A DNA stretch of 64,000 nt, from the NCBI RefSeq assembly GCF_036013975.1, contig NZ_CP107904.1:6915001-6979000 (forward strand), given 5' to 3'. The stretch is from Kitasatospora sp. NBC_00458. Its GTDB lineage: Bacteria > Actinomycetota > Actinomycetes > Streptomycetales > Streptomycetaceae. Positions 38,368-46,973 of this stretch are shown piece after piece; positions within the stretch are counted from its first letter, which is position 1; each line of letters opens with the position of its first letter. The notes under the pieces are model-generated. The model was not told where the DNA came from and ran no database searches. It saw only the letters and a list, made by a program, of their open reading frames with translations. The position numbers and the translations under genes are program-made.

Positions 38368-39687
38368 TCAGCGCAGCGGGTCGAACGGTGCCAGCGCCGC
38401 CGCCGGACGCCCCGTGGCGACCGTCTCGGCGAGCAGCCTCCCGGTGGCCGGCCCCAGCGTGATCCCCCACATCCCGTGCCCGCCCGCGACGAACACCCGG
38501 GGTGAGCGGGTGGCCCCGATCAGCGGCAGCCCGTCCGGGGTGCACGGTCGGCAGCCGACCCACTCGTCCCGGCGGTCGTCCAGGTCGGCGCCGCTCAGCA
38601 GCGGGCGGGCCGCCTCCGCGACGGCCCGGACCCGGCGGCCGTCCAGCGGCGCCTCCGGGCGGCGGAACTCCATCATCCCGGCCACCCGCAGCCGGTCGCC
38701 CATCGGCGTGCAGGCCACCCGGTGCGCGGGGAAGTACACCGGTCCGGCGGGGAGCCGCCGCACCGGCACGCTGAAACTGTAGCCGCGACCGGCCTGGACG
38801 ACCGTGCGCACACCGAACGGGCGGGCCAGGGCGCCGAGGTGGACACCCCCGGCCAGCACCACCGCGTCGAACTCCACGGCGTCCCCGTCACCCGTGAACA
38901 GCTCGACCCGACCGCCCCGGTCCCGGAGCGCGCCGACGGCGGTGCCCGGCCGGATCACCCCGCCGCGCCCGCGCACCGACGCGGCCAGGGCGTGCACGAA
39001 GCGGCCCGGTTCCAGGTGGCGCTGGCCGTGCAGCAGCACCGCCGCGCCGATCCGCTCGGAGAGCACCGGCTCCACCGCCCGGGCCTGCGCGCCGTCCAGC
39101 AGCTCGTGCTCCACCGGCTGGCCCGCCGCCCGGAGGTGATGCAACTCCGCGACCAGGGACCGCCGTTCACCCTCCGTCCGGAACGCCGCGAGGAACGGCG
39201 CCCCCTGCACGGTGCGCGCCGCCACCCCGCCCGCCTCCAGGGCGTCGAAGGCCGGCAGCGCCACCTCGTTCAGCGGCACCAGCGCCGCCATCCCGCGCCG
39301 CCACCGTCCGGGCGTGCTGTGCCGGACGAACCCGGCCAGGAACCGCAGCAGCCGGGGGTCCGTGCTCGGCGGCACGTACACCGGCGAGGCCGGGCTGAGC
39401 ACCGCCCGCAGCCCGTACCGCAGCACCGCCGGCTCGGGCAGCGGCGCCGCGAGCCCGGGCGTCAGCCACCCGGCGTTCCCCCGGGACGCGCCCGCGCAGA
39501 CGTCCTCGCGGTCGAGGACGGTGACCTCGACGCCGTGCTCCTGGAGGAACCAGGCGGTGGCCAGGCCGACCATCCCGGCACCGACGACGGCCACCCGGCG
39601 GGGCCGACCGGCCGGGCCGGGGGAGCCGGGGGAACGGGGGGAGGCGTCGGGGGCGTCGGGGGAACCGGGCGAGGCGTTCGGGGACAT
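38368..39687 (-). CDS. FAD-dependent oxidoreductase (D-amino-acid dehydrogenase/DAO family)
   Basis: A 439-residue flavoprotein. A Pro/Ser-rich N terminus of about 32 residues precedes the dinucleotide-binding motif VAVVGAGMVGLATAWFLQEHG and VTVLDRED. Substrate-domain and C-terminal FAD segments follow: VLAGGVHLGALARPFG, RPCTPDGLPLIGATRSP and VAGGHGMWGITLGPATGRLLAE. The overall layout is that of DadA-like D-amino-acid dehydrogenases and glycine/sarcosine oxidases, and the exact amine substrate is uncertain. The start at 39687 has GGAGAGGG just upstream. A longer in-frame version (to 39849) is Arg-rich and lacks support. Confidence 0.88.
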   Translation of the reverse strand: MSPNASPGSPDAPDASPRSPGSPGPAGRPRRVAVVGAGMVGLATAWFLQEHGVEVTVLDREDVCAGASRGNAGWLTPGLAAPLPEPAVLRYGLRAVLSPASPVYVPPSTDPRLLRFLAGFVRHSTPGRWRRGMAALVPLNEVALPAFDALEAGGVAARTVQGAPFLAAFRTEGERRSLVAELHHLRAAGQPVEHELLDGAQARAVEPVLSERIGAAVLLHGQRHLEPGRFVHALAASVRGRGGVIRPGTAVGALRDRGGRVELFTGDGDAVEFDAVVLAGGVHLGALARPFGVRTVVQAGRGYSFSVPVRRLPAGPVYFPAHRVACTPMGDRLRVAGMMEFRRPEAPLDGRRVRAVAEAARPLLSGADLDDRRDEWVGCRPCTPDGLPLIGATRSPRVFVAGGHGMWGITLGPATGRLLAETVATGRPAAALAPFDPLR

Positions 39688-39937
39688 GGGCCCTCTCCAT
39701 CTGCTGTCGCTGCCGCCGCTGATCCGCAGCTCCTCCGATGGTGACCCGGACCGGGGCGGGTGTCGTCGTCCCCGCGGGTGGTCCTGACGGCCCGGCCGGT
39801 ACCGGCGTCCCCCCGCCGGCCGGTCCGCCGCCGGTCCGCGGCCGCGCACCCGGCGCCCGGTCGGCGCAGCCCGGCGGGCGGCCCCCCGGACGCCGGGGTG
39901 GACTGGTGGGTGACCGCCCGCTGTGGAAAGGCCGCCG

Positions 39938-40654
39938 ATGTCCTCCCCGCTCCCCAGCTACGCCGACCTGAGCGCCCTGGTGATCAACTGCACCCTCAAG
40001 CGCTCGCCGGAGCGCAGCCACACCCAGGGCCTGATCGACGTCAGCACCGGGATCCTGCAGCGCCAGGGCGTCCAGGTGGACGTCCTGCGCGCGGTGGACC
40101 ACGACATCGCCACCGGCGTCTGGCCCGACATGACCGAGCACGGCTGGGAGACCGACGACTGGCCGGTCCTCTACAGCCGGGTGATGGCCGCCGACATCCT
40201 CGTCCTGGCCGGCCCGATCTGGCTGGGCGACAACTCCTCCGTGATGAAGCGCGTCGTCGAGCGGCTCTACTCCTGCTCCTCGCTGCTCAACGCCCAGGGC
40301 CAGTACGCCTATTACGGCCGGGTCGGCGGCTGCCTGATCACCGGGAACGAGGACGGCGCCAAGCACTGTGCGATGAACGTCCTCTACTCCCTCCAGCACC
40401 TCGGCTACACGATCCCGCCGCAGGCCGACGCCGGCTGGGTGGGGGAGGCCGGGCCCGGGCCGTCCTACCTCGACCCCGGCTCCGGCGGCCCCGGCAACGA
40501 CTTCACCAACCGCAACGCCACCTTCATGACCTGGAACCTCCTCCACCTCGCCCGCCTCCTCAAGGACGCCGGCGGCATCCCCGCCCACGGCAACCAGCGC
40601 TCCGAGTGGGACGCCGGCTGCCGCTTCGACTTCGAGAACCCCGAGCACCGCTGA
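39938..40654 (+). CDS. NADPH-dependent FMN reductase / flavodoxin-fold oxidoreductase; its 3' end is the island junction
   Basis: A 238-residue flavodoxin-like protein. It has the opening ALVINCTLKRSPERSHT (phosphate-binding loop position), VLAGPIWLGDNSSVMKRVVERL and GGCLITGNEDGAKHCAMNVLYSLQHLGY, as in NADPH-dependent FMN reductases. It is predicted to bind FMN and reduce quinones or other small substrates. A GGAAAGG ribosome-binding site (39925-39931) favours the ATG at 39938. The final codons (DAGCRFDFENPEHR, stop) and 17 bp beyond are duplicated at 48264-48327. The intervening 7.66 kb therefore looks inserted at this gene's end without breaking it. Confidence 0.88.
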   Translation: MSSPLPSYADLSALVINCTLKRSPERSHTQGLIDVSTGILQRQGVQVDVLRAVDHDIATGVWPDMTEHGWETDDWPVLYSRVMAADILVLAGPIWLGDNSSVMKRVVERLYSCSSLLNAQGQYAYYGRVGGCLITGNEDGAKHCAMNVLYSLQHLGYTIPPQADAGWVGEAGPGPSYLDPGSGGPGNDFTNRNATFMTWNLLHLARLLKDAGGIPAHGNQRSEWDAGCRFDFENPEHR

Positions 40655-40671
40655 GCGGGGCCGGTCGGGGG
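40608..40671 (+). repeat. Left direct repeat bounding the conflict-system island (att-like)
   Basis: 64 bp including the last 14-15 codons and stop of the flavodoxin-fold gene plus 17 bp. It is identical to 48264-48327 except for two C-to-G changes near its left end, and the final 47 bp (40625-40671) are perfect. Confidence 0.9.
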
Positions 40672-40753
40672 ACAGCGACGGTGGGAGCGCCGATGTCCGG
40701 GCGGGGCACGCCCTCGGCGGCGCGCTGTTCGCGGTGCGGCGGGCGAGTCGGCG

Positions 40754-43615
40754 TCAGGTGTGGCCGTCCGGGTTGAGCAGCGCGGAGGAGGTCTCGGCCG
40801 GATCGTCCGCTTCCTCCGGGAGGAAGGCGGGGATCTGCGGGCGCCGCGCCGGAACGGCCGGTCCGGGCATCGCCGGGTCGGCCTCCGCGCCGCCCGGACC
40901 GGGGTCGGCACGCTCGCCCGCGTCCCCCCAGTCGAAGTTGTCGTCCATGAGTTTGTTCCGGGCGACCGTCACCATGACGGTGAGGACGTCGTCGAAGTCC
41001 TCGGAGTTCACCCCGACCCGGAACAGCTGCTCCGGGTCGCTCCGGCGCAGCCAGCTCCGGCGGAACACGCCGCGCACGGCGGCCCAGAGGGCGTCGTGTT
41101 CGGGCCCTGAGGCCGGGTCGTCGGTGCCGGTGGGGATCAGCACTCCGGTGACGGGGTGGTTCTGGTCGTCGTACTCGCGCAGGGCGGAGCGGTAGCGTTC
41201 GCTGTCGGCCGCCCACGGGTCCACCAGCAGGATGCTGACCTGGTTGTCCTCGCGGGCCTGGTCGAGGCGTTCGCCGAGGTCCGGGCCGATCTCGTCCATG
41301 ATGGTGGTGTGCCCGGCGGCGGTGAGCAGCTGCTGGGCGCGGACCACCAGGGACGGGTTGCGCGGCGGGTGGTAGGGGGCCCAGTGCCAGGGCTTGGCGC
41401 CGTACCAGCCGCCCGTGCGCGAGCCGATCTCCGCGGTGGTGTCGGGGGCCCGCCCGGCCGCGACGAAGAGCCGGACCATCCCGGCCGTGGGGGCGGAGCG
41501 CACCGGGGGTGTCACCGGGAAGTAGCCGCGGACGGCGCCGAGGTCGAAGTCGGGCAGTTCGGTGAGCCGGCGGCCGGCGGCGCCCAGGATCCGCTCGGCG
41601 ACCACCCGGACGACCTGCCGGTACTCGGCGCCGAGCGGGTCGGTGTGCAGCAGGTCGCGCAGGCCGGAGCGGACGTAGGTCTCGCCCATGCCCTGCTGGA
41701 CGTACTGGGTCGTCAGGACCTCGTAGGGCAGCGCGTCGGGCAGGGACTTCCAGAGCACCGGGATGAGCGCCGGGACGGCGTCGCCGGTCAGCTCCTCGTG
41801 CCGGCGGACCCGGCCGCGGAAGGCCGTCCACTCCTTGCCGCAGTAGAGGCTGGCGAAGTAGGCCGGGGAGTAGAGCGCCACCATGGTGCGGCAGCGGGCC
41901 AGCATCCGGGCCAGCTGCTGCTCCCAGTTGTCGCCGATGCGGAGCCGTTCGGTGTCCCGGAAGACGAGCTCCTCCGGTGGGATGTCGGGTGCGAGTCGGC
42001 CGAGTTCGTCTCTCAGGTCGTGGAAGAACTGGTTGAGGGCGACCTCCGACGCCAGGTGGTCCTGGCGTGCGTAGCTGAAAAAGAGGAGTGGACGCCGCTC
42101 TGATCCACCCGCGTCGGCGACGCCGGTCCTGGGGACGGGACGGCTGCTCCTCCGCGGTCCGACCGGGGGGACCGTCGGCGCGGACTGCCCCCGGGTCCGT
42201 GGGGTGCCCGGAAGTGCGGAGTCCGCCTCACGGCCGGCGGGAACCTGCGGGTCCGCCACACCCAGGGCGCGGCGCAGCGGTTCGGGTGCCCAGGCCAGCG
42301 GGGCGGAGCCGCTCGCGGTGGGCGGCGCGAGCCACGCGGGGAAGCGGGGGGAGCGGCCGGCCAGGGTGCGCAGCTGCTCCGTGATGTGGCGGGCGCAGGC
42401 GAAGTGCTCCGAGAGCGGGATGACGCCGAGCAGGGCGTTCCGGGCTTCGGGGTCGAGGACGAAGGTGCCGGGTCGGCCGTCGGTCGTCGGGGTGAGCAGG
42501 CCGGCGACGGCCAGTTCGGTGATCTGGGCGAGGTCGGTGCCGCCGTTCACGTAGGAGTTGACCAGCTGCATGACCGGGATGATCAGGTCGTCCCGAGCGG
42601 CGAGGTGCGTCGCCAGCAGGTGTGCCTCGGGGGAGAGTTGGGGGACGGCCTGCTGCCAGGACGGGGGGACGGTGTGGAGACCGGTCCGGAGCCGGAGTGT
42701 GCGGTTGCCGGGCGCACCGGCGACGGCTCGGGCCCAGTCGGAGAGTGCCGCGGGGAGGAGGGCGACCACCGGAGGAGGGAGGAGCCGGTCCAACGGCGCC
42801 GTGGTGTCCGCCGGTTCGGCGTTCAGACCGGTCTGGGGCCAGAGCCTCAGCGGTAGTGCGTGGACCAGGGCGGCGGGTCCGTGGGCGGTCCGGTGCCGGG
42901 ACAGCGGACCCCGTCCGGTGTCCCACCAGTCCGGTCCGAGTCCGTCGCTCATGAGCAGCACCATGGTCCGGCCGTCGGCCGGGCCGGTTCCGGGGAGACG
43001 ATCCGACGGGCGGTCCGTCCGGTACCGGCGGGTCTGCCTGAAGACGCCGGTGCGGCGGAGCAGGGAGTAGAGCTCGTCCGCGGTGCGCTCCCACAGTTCG
43101 GGCCGGCCGGAGACGTCGACGACGAAGGCCAGCCGCAGCCACGGTTCGGGCGCGGCGCGAAGTACGGGATGGAGCACGCCGCTCTGCGCGACGGCGTTCG
43201 CGGTGGCGGCTTCGTCGAGTTCGGTGAGCTCCCGGCCGGGAGCACGGCGCTTGAGCGGGCGCAGTGCCCGGCCGAGGGCGCGTGCGTGCGGCAGCGAGCG
43301 GGGGGAGGGCAGCGCGACCTCCTGCGCGGGCGCGGAACCCGCGGTCGCCGGTGAACCGGGTCTCGCTCGCGGGTCGGTGGCGTGGAGGGCGGGCACCGGT
43401 TGCCGCGGGCCGTGGACGGATTCCTCGTCGGGTGCGCCTGCCGGTCCGAGCGGAGGGTGACCCGGGTCGGCGGCAGCGGATCGCTCGCGGTGACGTACGA
43501 GTGGCGCGGCCGTTCCCGTGGGAATGCGCCGGGCCAGCCAGAGGGCGTCGCGCAGGGTTTCGGCGTCCAGGCCCGGGGACATCGTGGTCAGGGCCCGCCG
43601 CAAGGCCTCGTACAC
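40754..43615 (-). CDS. SAV_2336/vWA-like + TIR + FxsC-C-terminal fusion protein
   Basis: A 953-residue multidomain protein. Residues 1-30 (YEALRRALTTMSPGLDAETL, ALWLARRI) and about 155-260 (RLAFVVDVSGRPELWERTAD, TMVLLMSDGLGPDWWDTG) match the SAV_2336 N-terminal/vWA-like module. About 335-400 looks winged-helix-like. Residues about 505-690 form a TIR-like domain (LLFFSYARQDHLASE, YSPAYFASLYCGKEW). Residues about 715-915 match the FxsC C-terminal domain (LFVAAGRAPD, WYGAKPWHWAPYHPP, VSILLVDPWAADSERYR). The tail is acidic and disordered. TIR domains act in immunity as NADases or scaffolds. The start is a GTG two bases after the MoxR stop, and the longer open frame upstream is a shadow of moxR. 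It is the last gene of the island operon and the likely regulator or effector partner. Confidence 0.8.
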   Translation of the reverse strand: MYEALRRALTTMSPGLDAETLRDALWLARRIPTGTAAPLVRHRERSAAADPGHPPLGPAGAPDEESVHGPRQPVPALHATDPRARPGSPATAGSAPAQEVALPSPRSLPHARALGRALRPLKRRAPGRELTELDEAATANAVAQSGVLHPVLRAAPEPWLRLAFVVDVSGRPELWERTADELYSLLRRTGVFRQTRRYRTDRPSDRLPGTGPADGRTMVLLMSDGLGPDWWDTGRGPLSRHRTAHGPAALVHALPLRLWPQTGLNAEPADTTAPLDRLLPPPVVALLPAALSDWARAVAGAPGNRTLRLRTGLHTVPPSWQQAVPQLSPEAHLLATHLAARDDLIIPVMQLVNSYVNGGTDLAQITELAVAGLLTPTTDGRPGTFVLDPEARNALLGVIPLSEHFACARHITEQLRTLAGRSPRFPAWLAPPTASGSAPLAWAPEPLRRALGVADPQVPAGREADSALPGTPRTRGQSAPTVPPVGPRRSSRPVPRTGVADAGGSERRPLLFFSYARQDHLASEVALNQFFHDLRDELGRLAPDIPPEELVFRDTERLRIGDNWEQQLARMLARCRTMVALYSPAYFASLYCGKEWTAFRGRVRRHEELTGDAVPALIPVLWKSLPDALPYEVLTTQYVQQGMGETYVRSGLRDLLHTDPLGAEYRQVVRVVAERILGAAGRRLTELPDFDLGAVRGYFPVTPPVRSAPTAGMVRLFVAAGRAPDTTAEIGSRTGGWYGAKPWHWAPYHPPRNPSLVVRAQQLLTAAGHTTIMDEIGPDLGERLDQAREDNQVSILLVDPWAADSERYRSALREYDDQNHPVTGVLIPTGTDDPASGPEHDALWAAVRGVFRRSWLRRSDPEQLFRVGVNSEDFDDVLTVMVTVARNKLMDDNFDWGDAGERADPGPGGAEADPAMPGPAVPARRPQIPAFLPEEADDPAETSSALLNPDGHT

Positions 43616-43617
43616 GG

Positions 43618-44613
43618 TCAGCCCGTGCCGTTGAGGGGGTGGAGGATCGCGTTGAGGAGTTCCCGTTCGTTGAGGTCCACGCCGCCGGTGCGGAGGTGGA
43701 CGGCGTTGAGGATCTGGTCGGTGGCCAGGTCCTGGGTGTCGCGAAGGCGGAGGAACTCGGCGATGAGCCGCTCGATCTCGGCGAGGTCGGAGTCGGGCAG
43801 GTGCGCCCGGACGATCTCGCGCAGCTGGTCGCCGTCCGGCCGGGGCAGCTCCAGGGGGATGCAGCGGCGCAGGAAGGCGGGCGGGAAGTCCTGTTCGCCG
43901 TTGCTCGTGATGACGACGACGGGGAACTGGCTGCACTGGACGGTGCCGTCCTCGACCGTCGCGAACCCGCCGCTGTCGCTGGTGCGGACTCGGACGACGG
44001 GCACGCTGTCGGCGATCCGCGCGAGCTCGGGGATGTCGAACCAGCCGTCCTCGAACACCGTCAGCAGGTCGCCGGCGAGGTCGAGGTCGCCCTTGTCGAG
44101 CTCGTCGACGAGGAGCATGCGCGGGCGGGGCGACGGCACGAGGGCGGTACCCAGCGGGCCCAGCCGGACGAACCGGCCGATCGCCGCGTCGGGCGTGTCG
44201 TCCGGTCCCGCGGTGTGGGGAAGGCCGCGCTCCTGGAGCCGGCCGATCGCGTCGAAGTGGTAGAGCGCTGACTGGAGCGTGGAGCGGCTGTTGACCGGCC
44301 AGTGCAGGACCGGGCCCAGACCGAGTTCGCGGGCGACGGCGTAGGCCAGCGTCGACTTCCCGGTACCCGGGGGGCCTGTGACCAGGAGCGGACGGCGGAG
44401 GTGGATCGCCGCGTTGACGATGTCGAGGTGCGCCTCGTCACGGAAGACGTAGCGGGCACCGCGCTCCGGGACGGGGCCCGCGTGGTGGGCGCCGCCGGTG
44501 AAGGTGCGCCAGGGCGGCGGTTCGGGCAGCGGCGGACGTCCGGCCTCGCCGGTGCCCCGGTAGACCCGCCACTCGTCCGGTCCGGCGGTCTCGGGCTGGT
44601 TGTGGTCGGTCAC
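43618..44613 (-). CDS. MoxR-type AAA+ ATPase of the VMAP conflict system
   Basis: A 331-residue AAA+ protein. Walker A LVTGPPGTGKSTLA lies near residue 76, Walker B MLLVDELDKGD near 165, a sensor-1-like VVVITSNGEQDFPPAF follows, and FLRRCIPLELP supplies the arginine-finger/sensor region. Compared with the MoxR at 6341-7417 it has a longer N terminus (about 60 residues with Pro/Glu), and its arrangement is typical of the MoxR proteins in vWA-MoxR-VMAP systems. The start is a GTG overlapping the caspase-VMAP stop (GTGA). The predicted role is ATP-dependent remodelling that licenses the caspase or TIR effectors. Confidence 0.88.
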   Translation of the reverse strand: MTDHNQPETAGPDEWRVYRGTGEAGRPPLPEPPPWRTFTGGAHHAGPVPERGARYVFRDEAHLDIVNAAIHLRRPLLVTGPPGTGKSTLAYAVARELGLGPVLHWPVNSRSTLQSALYHFDAIGRLQERGLPHTAGPDDTPDAAIGRFVRLGPLGTALVPSPRPRMLLVDELDKGDLDLAGDLLTVFEDGWFDIPELARIADSVPVVRVRTSDSGGFATVEDGTVQCSQFPVVVITSNGEQDFPPAFLRRCIPLELPRPDGDQLREIVRAHLPDSDLAEIERLIAEFLRLRDTQDLATDQILNAVHLRTGGVDLNERELLNAILHPLNGTG

Positions 44614-46973
44614 TGCTGACTCTCGCTCTCCTGGTGGCTGACGGATCCCGGCTCGTGGCGCGTCCGGCGCGTCTGGCGGGGCAGGGGGCGGTCCGGCGGC
44701 TCCCACAGCACGGCGAAGGCGACGTCGGTGGGGAGGCAACGGTGATTGCGCAGCCGGGCGGGTAGCCGTTCCAGGTCTCCGGCCGGTTCGAGCGGGTCGA
44801 AGGCGGTGCGGGGGAGCGCACCGGTCGCGTTCCGGGCCCAGATGACCACGGGGTAGCCCCGCTCGTGCGCCGTCCGGACGAGGCGTGAACGCTCGGCGGG
44901 GCCGGAGGCGACGACGGCGCGGGCCGCGTTGTGGTGCATGGTGAGGTGGCGGTAGGCGAGATCGTTCTCGGCCTCCTCGTCGCCGAGGACGATCAGGTCG
45001 GCGTTCCCGGACGTCCACCGGTGGGTCCGGTCGCCGGTGAGATCGGTGCTGGTGGCGAAGCGGAGGACGACGGGGTGTTCGACGCCGAGGATGCCGGGGT
45101 TCGGGTTCGGGCTTCCGGGCCGTTCGGCGCGCCAGTCGTCGATCGGGAGGTGGCTCTCACCCGGCTGCAGCACGACCTCGACGATCTGCTCGGCGTCGGA
45201 GCGGTTGCCGTTGAGTTGTCGGGCGGCGGCCAGGATCCGCCGGACCACCTCCTGCTCCGTGCACGGTGCGTCGGGATGCGTCGAGTGGAGGGACATGTCG
45301 CCGTCGCCGGTGTCGACCCAGACCCAGCACAGGTAGCGGCTCCGGTCGCGCCCGACGCCGTCGTACGGCTCCAGTTCCGCGACGACCCGGGTCGGCCGGC
45401 TCCTCGGCCCGGTTTCGCGCACCCAGTGGCGGGCGGTGACGCGGAGGGTGTCGAGCGCGTCGGCGGAGACCCCGCGGAGGGCTGTCACGTCGTGGGCCCA
45501 GGCGTTCAGCCGGGCGTCCGCCGAGGGGTCGGCGGCGGTGAGCTCCCGCAGGTGTTCGACGAACCACACCACGTACGGGATGCCCGGCCGATCGTTCCGC
45601 CCGCCGTCCGGTCCGGCCGGTGCGCCCGCCGGTGCGCCCGCCGGTGCGCCCAGCCGGTCGAAGTGGTCGACCGCGGCGAACAGCAGCGCGCGGTCGTCCG
45701 TTCGTCCGGGCGCTTCCTGCCGCCCCAGCAGCCCGGCGGGCTGGGTCCGTTTGGCACAGCTGCGGATCTGTTGTGCCGTCGGTGTCGTCGAGCCCGTGAG
45801 AACGGAACGGAGCTCGTCGTACTCGCGGGGTGAGAGAACGAGTGGCGTGAGGTACTGGGAGAGGATCCAGGTGAGTCCGCCGAGTCTTCTGGCATCGCCC
45901 GGACTCACCCGGCCCGTGAACTCGACGAGAGCGGCGAGCCCCCGCGGCTCGCCGAGTAGTACCTCGGCCAGGGCGAGAGCGGATTCGCCGGGGGCGGGAG
46001 GCCGTCTGCCGAAGACCGTGGCCAGATCCCGGGCGCACGGAACGAGGTTCTGGCCGGGGAGTGCGTGGATCAGGGCCTGGACGACGACACGGGCAGCCTC
46101 CGGGTCCACCGGCGGGGCGTCGCGGAGGGTGCGGAGGAGTTGGTCGCCCCTCCAGTCCTGGGTCCACACGGACACCGGAGTCTGGTCGCCCGGCCGCCCG
46201 GCGCCGCCGGCCAGGAGGCGCCCCAACTCCCGGCTGAGGGAATCGAGATCGGGCATCAGGCGGTTGTGGCCCGGTCGGCGCAGCCACTGGAGCAGGGCAC
46301 CCGAGAAGACGCCGCGGCCGAGCGCCTCGCGGGCGGACTGCCCGGGCGCGGCGGCGCAGGCCGCGAACTGGCAGACGTCGTCGCGCCGGACCGACCCGAG
46401 CGGGTAGACGGTCGGCCCGGGCTGGCCCTGGTAGGCCTCGGTGTACACGGCGCAGGTGTCGACCAGGTAGATCTGGTGGCCGATCCGCCACAGCTCCGGG
46501 TCGCTGGTCAGTTCGAGGAGCTCCGTGAGGTCGATGCACGTCGGGTTGGTGTCGGTGCTCTCCGGGAGGAGGAGCAGCCGCCGTCCGCCGTTCTCCATGA
46601 CGCCGTGACCGGCCCAGTAGACGTAGAGCAGGTCTCCGCGCCGGCTCCCCTGGGAACGGAGGAAGCCGAGCAGCCGGGACCAGTCGTGGCGGCCGAGTTC
46701 GAGCGGTTCGATGCTGAGGCCACGGGCGTCCGCCGTCGCCTTGGCCCGGTTGGACTCGGTCGGAGCGAGCCAGAGCGAGACGTTCTCGGGTGGCACGCCG
46801 AGACCGCGCAGCCAGGCACAGAAGTCCACGGCGTCCGCGGCCGGTCCGTCGAGCGGGTGCTCCGGGTAGTCCTCGATGCCGACCACGACCGCGTGGACGG
46901 CCGATGGGTCGGGATCGGGGCCGGGGTGCTTCGGGCAGCCGGGGGCCGAGGCGGTCGGGCCTAGACCGACCAT
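44610..46973 (-). CDS. Caspase-like protease fused to VMAP C-terminal domain
   Basis: A 787-residue protein. Residues about 30-235 form a caspase-like (C14) domain: HAVVVGIEDYPE, catalytic His in YVYWAGHGV near residue 118, and catalytic Cys in IYLVDTCAVY near 172. A helical middle region with a VMAP-type effector-associated fold follows, with an Ala-Pro-Ala-Gly repeat around 440-452. The C terminus (about 540-780) resembles the VMAP-C domain: RYLCWVWVDTGDGDMSLHST, QIVEVVLQPGESHLPIDDW and YPVVIWARNATG. VMAP proteins link an N-terminal effector to vWA and MoxR partners. Activation would give proteolysis and probably cell suicide. The ATG at 46973 (GGGAGG upstream) is preferred, and 46991 is possible. 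It overlaps both neighbours. Confidence 0.85.
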   Translation of the reverse strand: MVGLGPTASAPGCPKHPGPDPDPSAVHAVVVGIEDYPEHPLDGPAADAVDFCAWLRGLGVPPENVSLWLAPTESNRAKATADARGLSIEPLELGRHDWSRLLGFLRSQGSRRGDLLYVYWAGHGVMENGGRRLLLLPESTDTNPTCIDLTELLELTSDPELWRIGHQIYLVDTCAVYTEAYQGQPGPTVYPLGSVRRDDVCQFAACAAAPGQSAREALGRGVFSGALLQWLRRPGHNRLMPDLDSLSRELGRLLAGGAGRPGDQTPVSVWTQDWRGDQLLRTLRDAPPVDPEAARVVVQALIHALPGQNLVPCARDLATVFGRRPPAPGESALALAEVLLGEPRGLAALVEFTGRVSPGDARRLGGLTWILSQYLTPLVLSPREYDELRSVLTGSTTPTAQQIRSCAKRTQPAGLLGRQEAPGRTDDRALLFAAVDHFDRLGAPAGAPAGAPAGPDGGRNDRPGIPYVVWFVEHLRELTAADPSADARLNAWAHDVTALRGVSADALDTLRVTARHWVRETGPRSRPTRVVAELEPYDGVGRDRSRYLCWVWVDTGDGDMSLHSTHPDAPCTEQEVVRRILAAARQLNGNRSDAEQIVEVVLQPGESHLPIDDWRAERPGSPNPNPGILGVEHPVVLRFATSTDLTGDRTHRWTSGNADLIVLGDEEAENDLAYRHLTMHHNAARAVVASGPAERSRLVRTAHERGYPVVIWARNATGALPRTAFDPLEPAGDLERLPARLRNHRCLPTDVAFAVLWEPPDRPLPRQTRRTRHEPGSVSHQESESQQ

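Noticed and set aside
40672..40753. Possible FxSxx-COOH peptide gene at the operon end
   Set aside because: The gap holds no ORF ending in F-x-S-x-x and no ribosome-binding site.
40754..43936. A 1060-codon version of the TIR fusion starting at 43936
   Set aside because: The extra N-terminal residues are Arg/Pro/His-rich and lie over the MoxR coding sequence in another frame. The SAV_2336-like part begins at the GTG at 43615.
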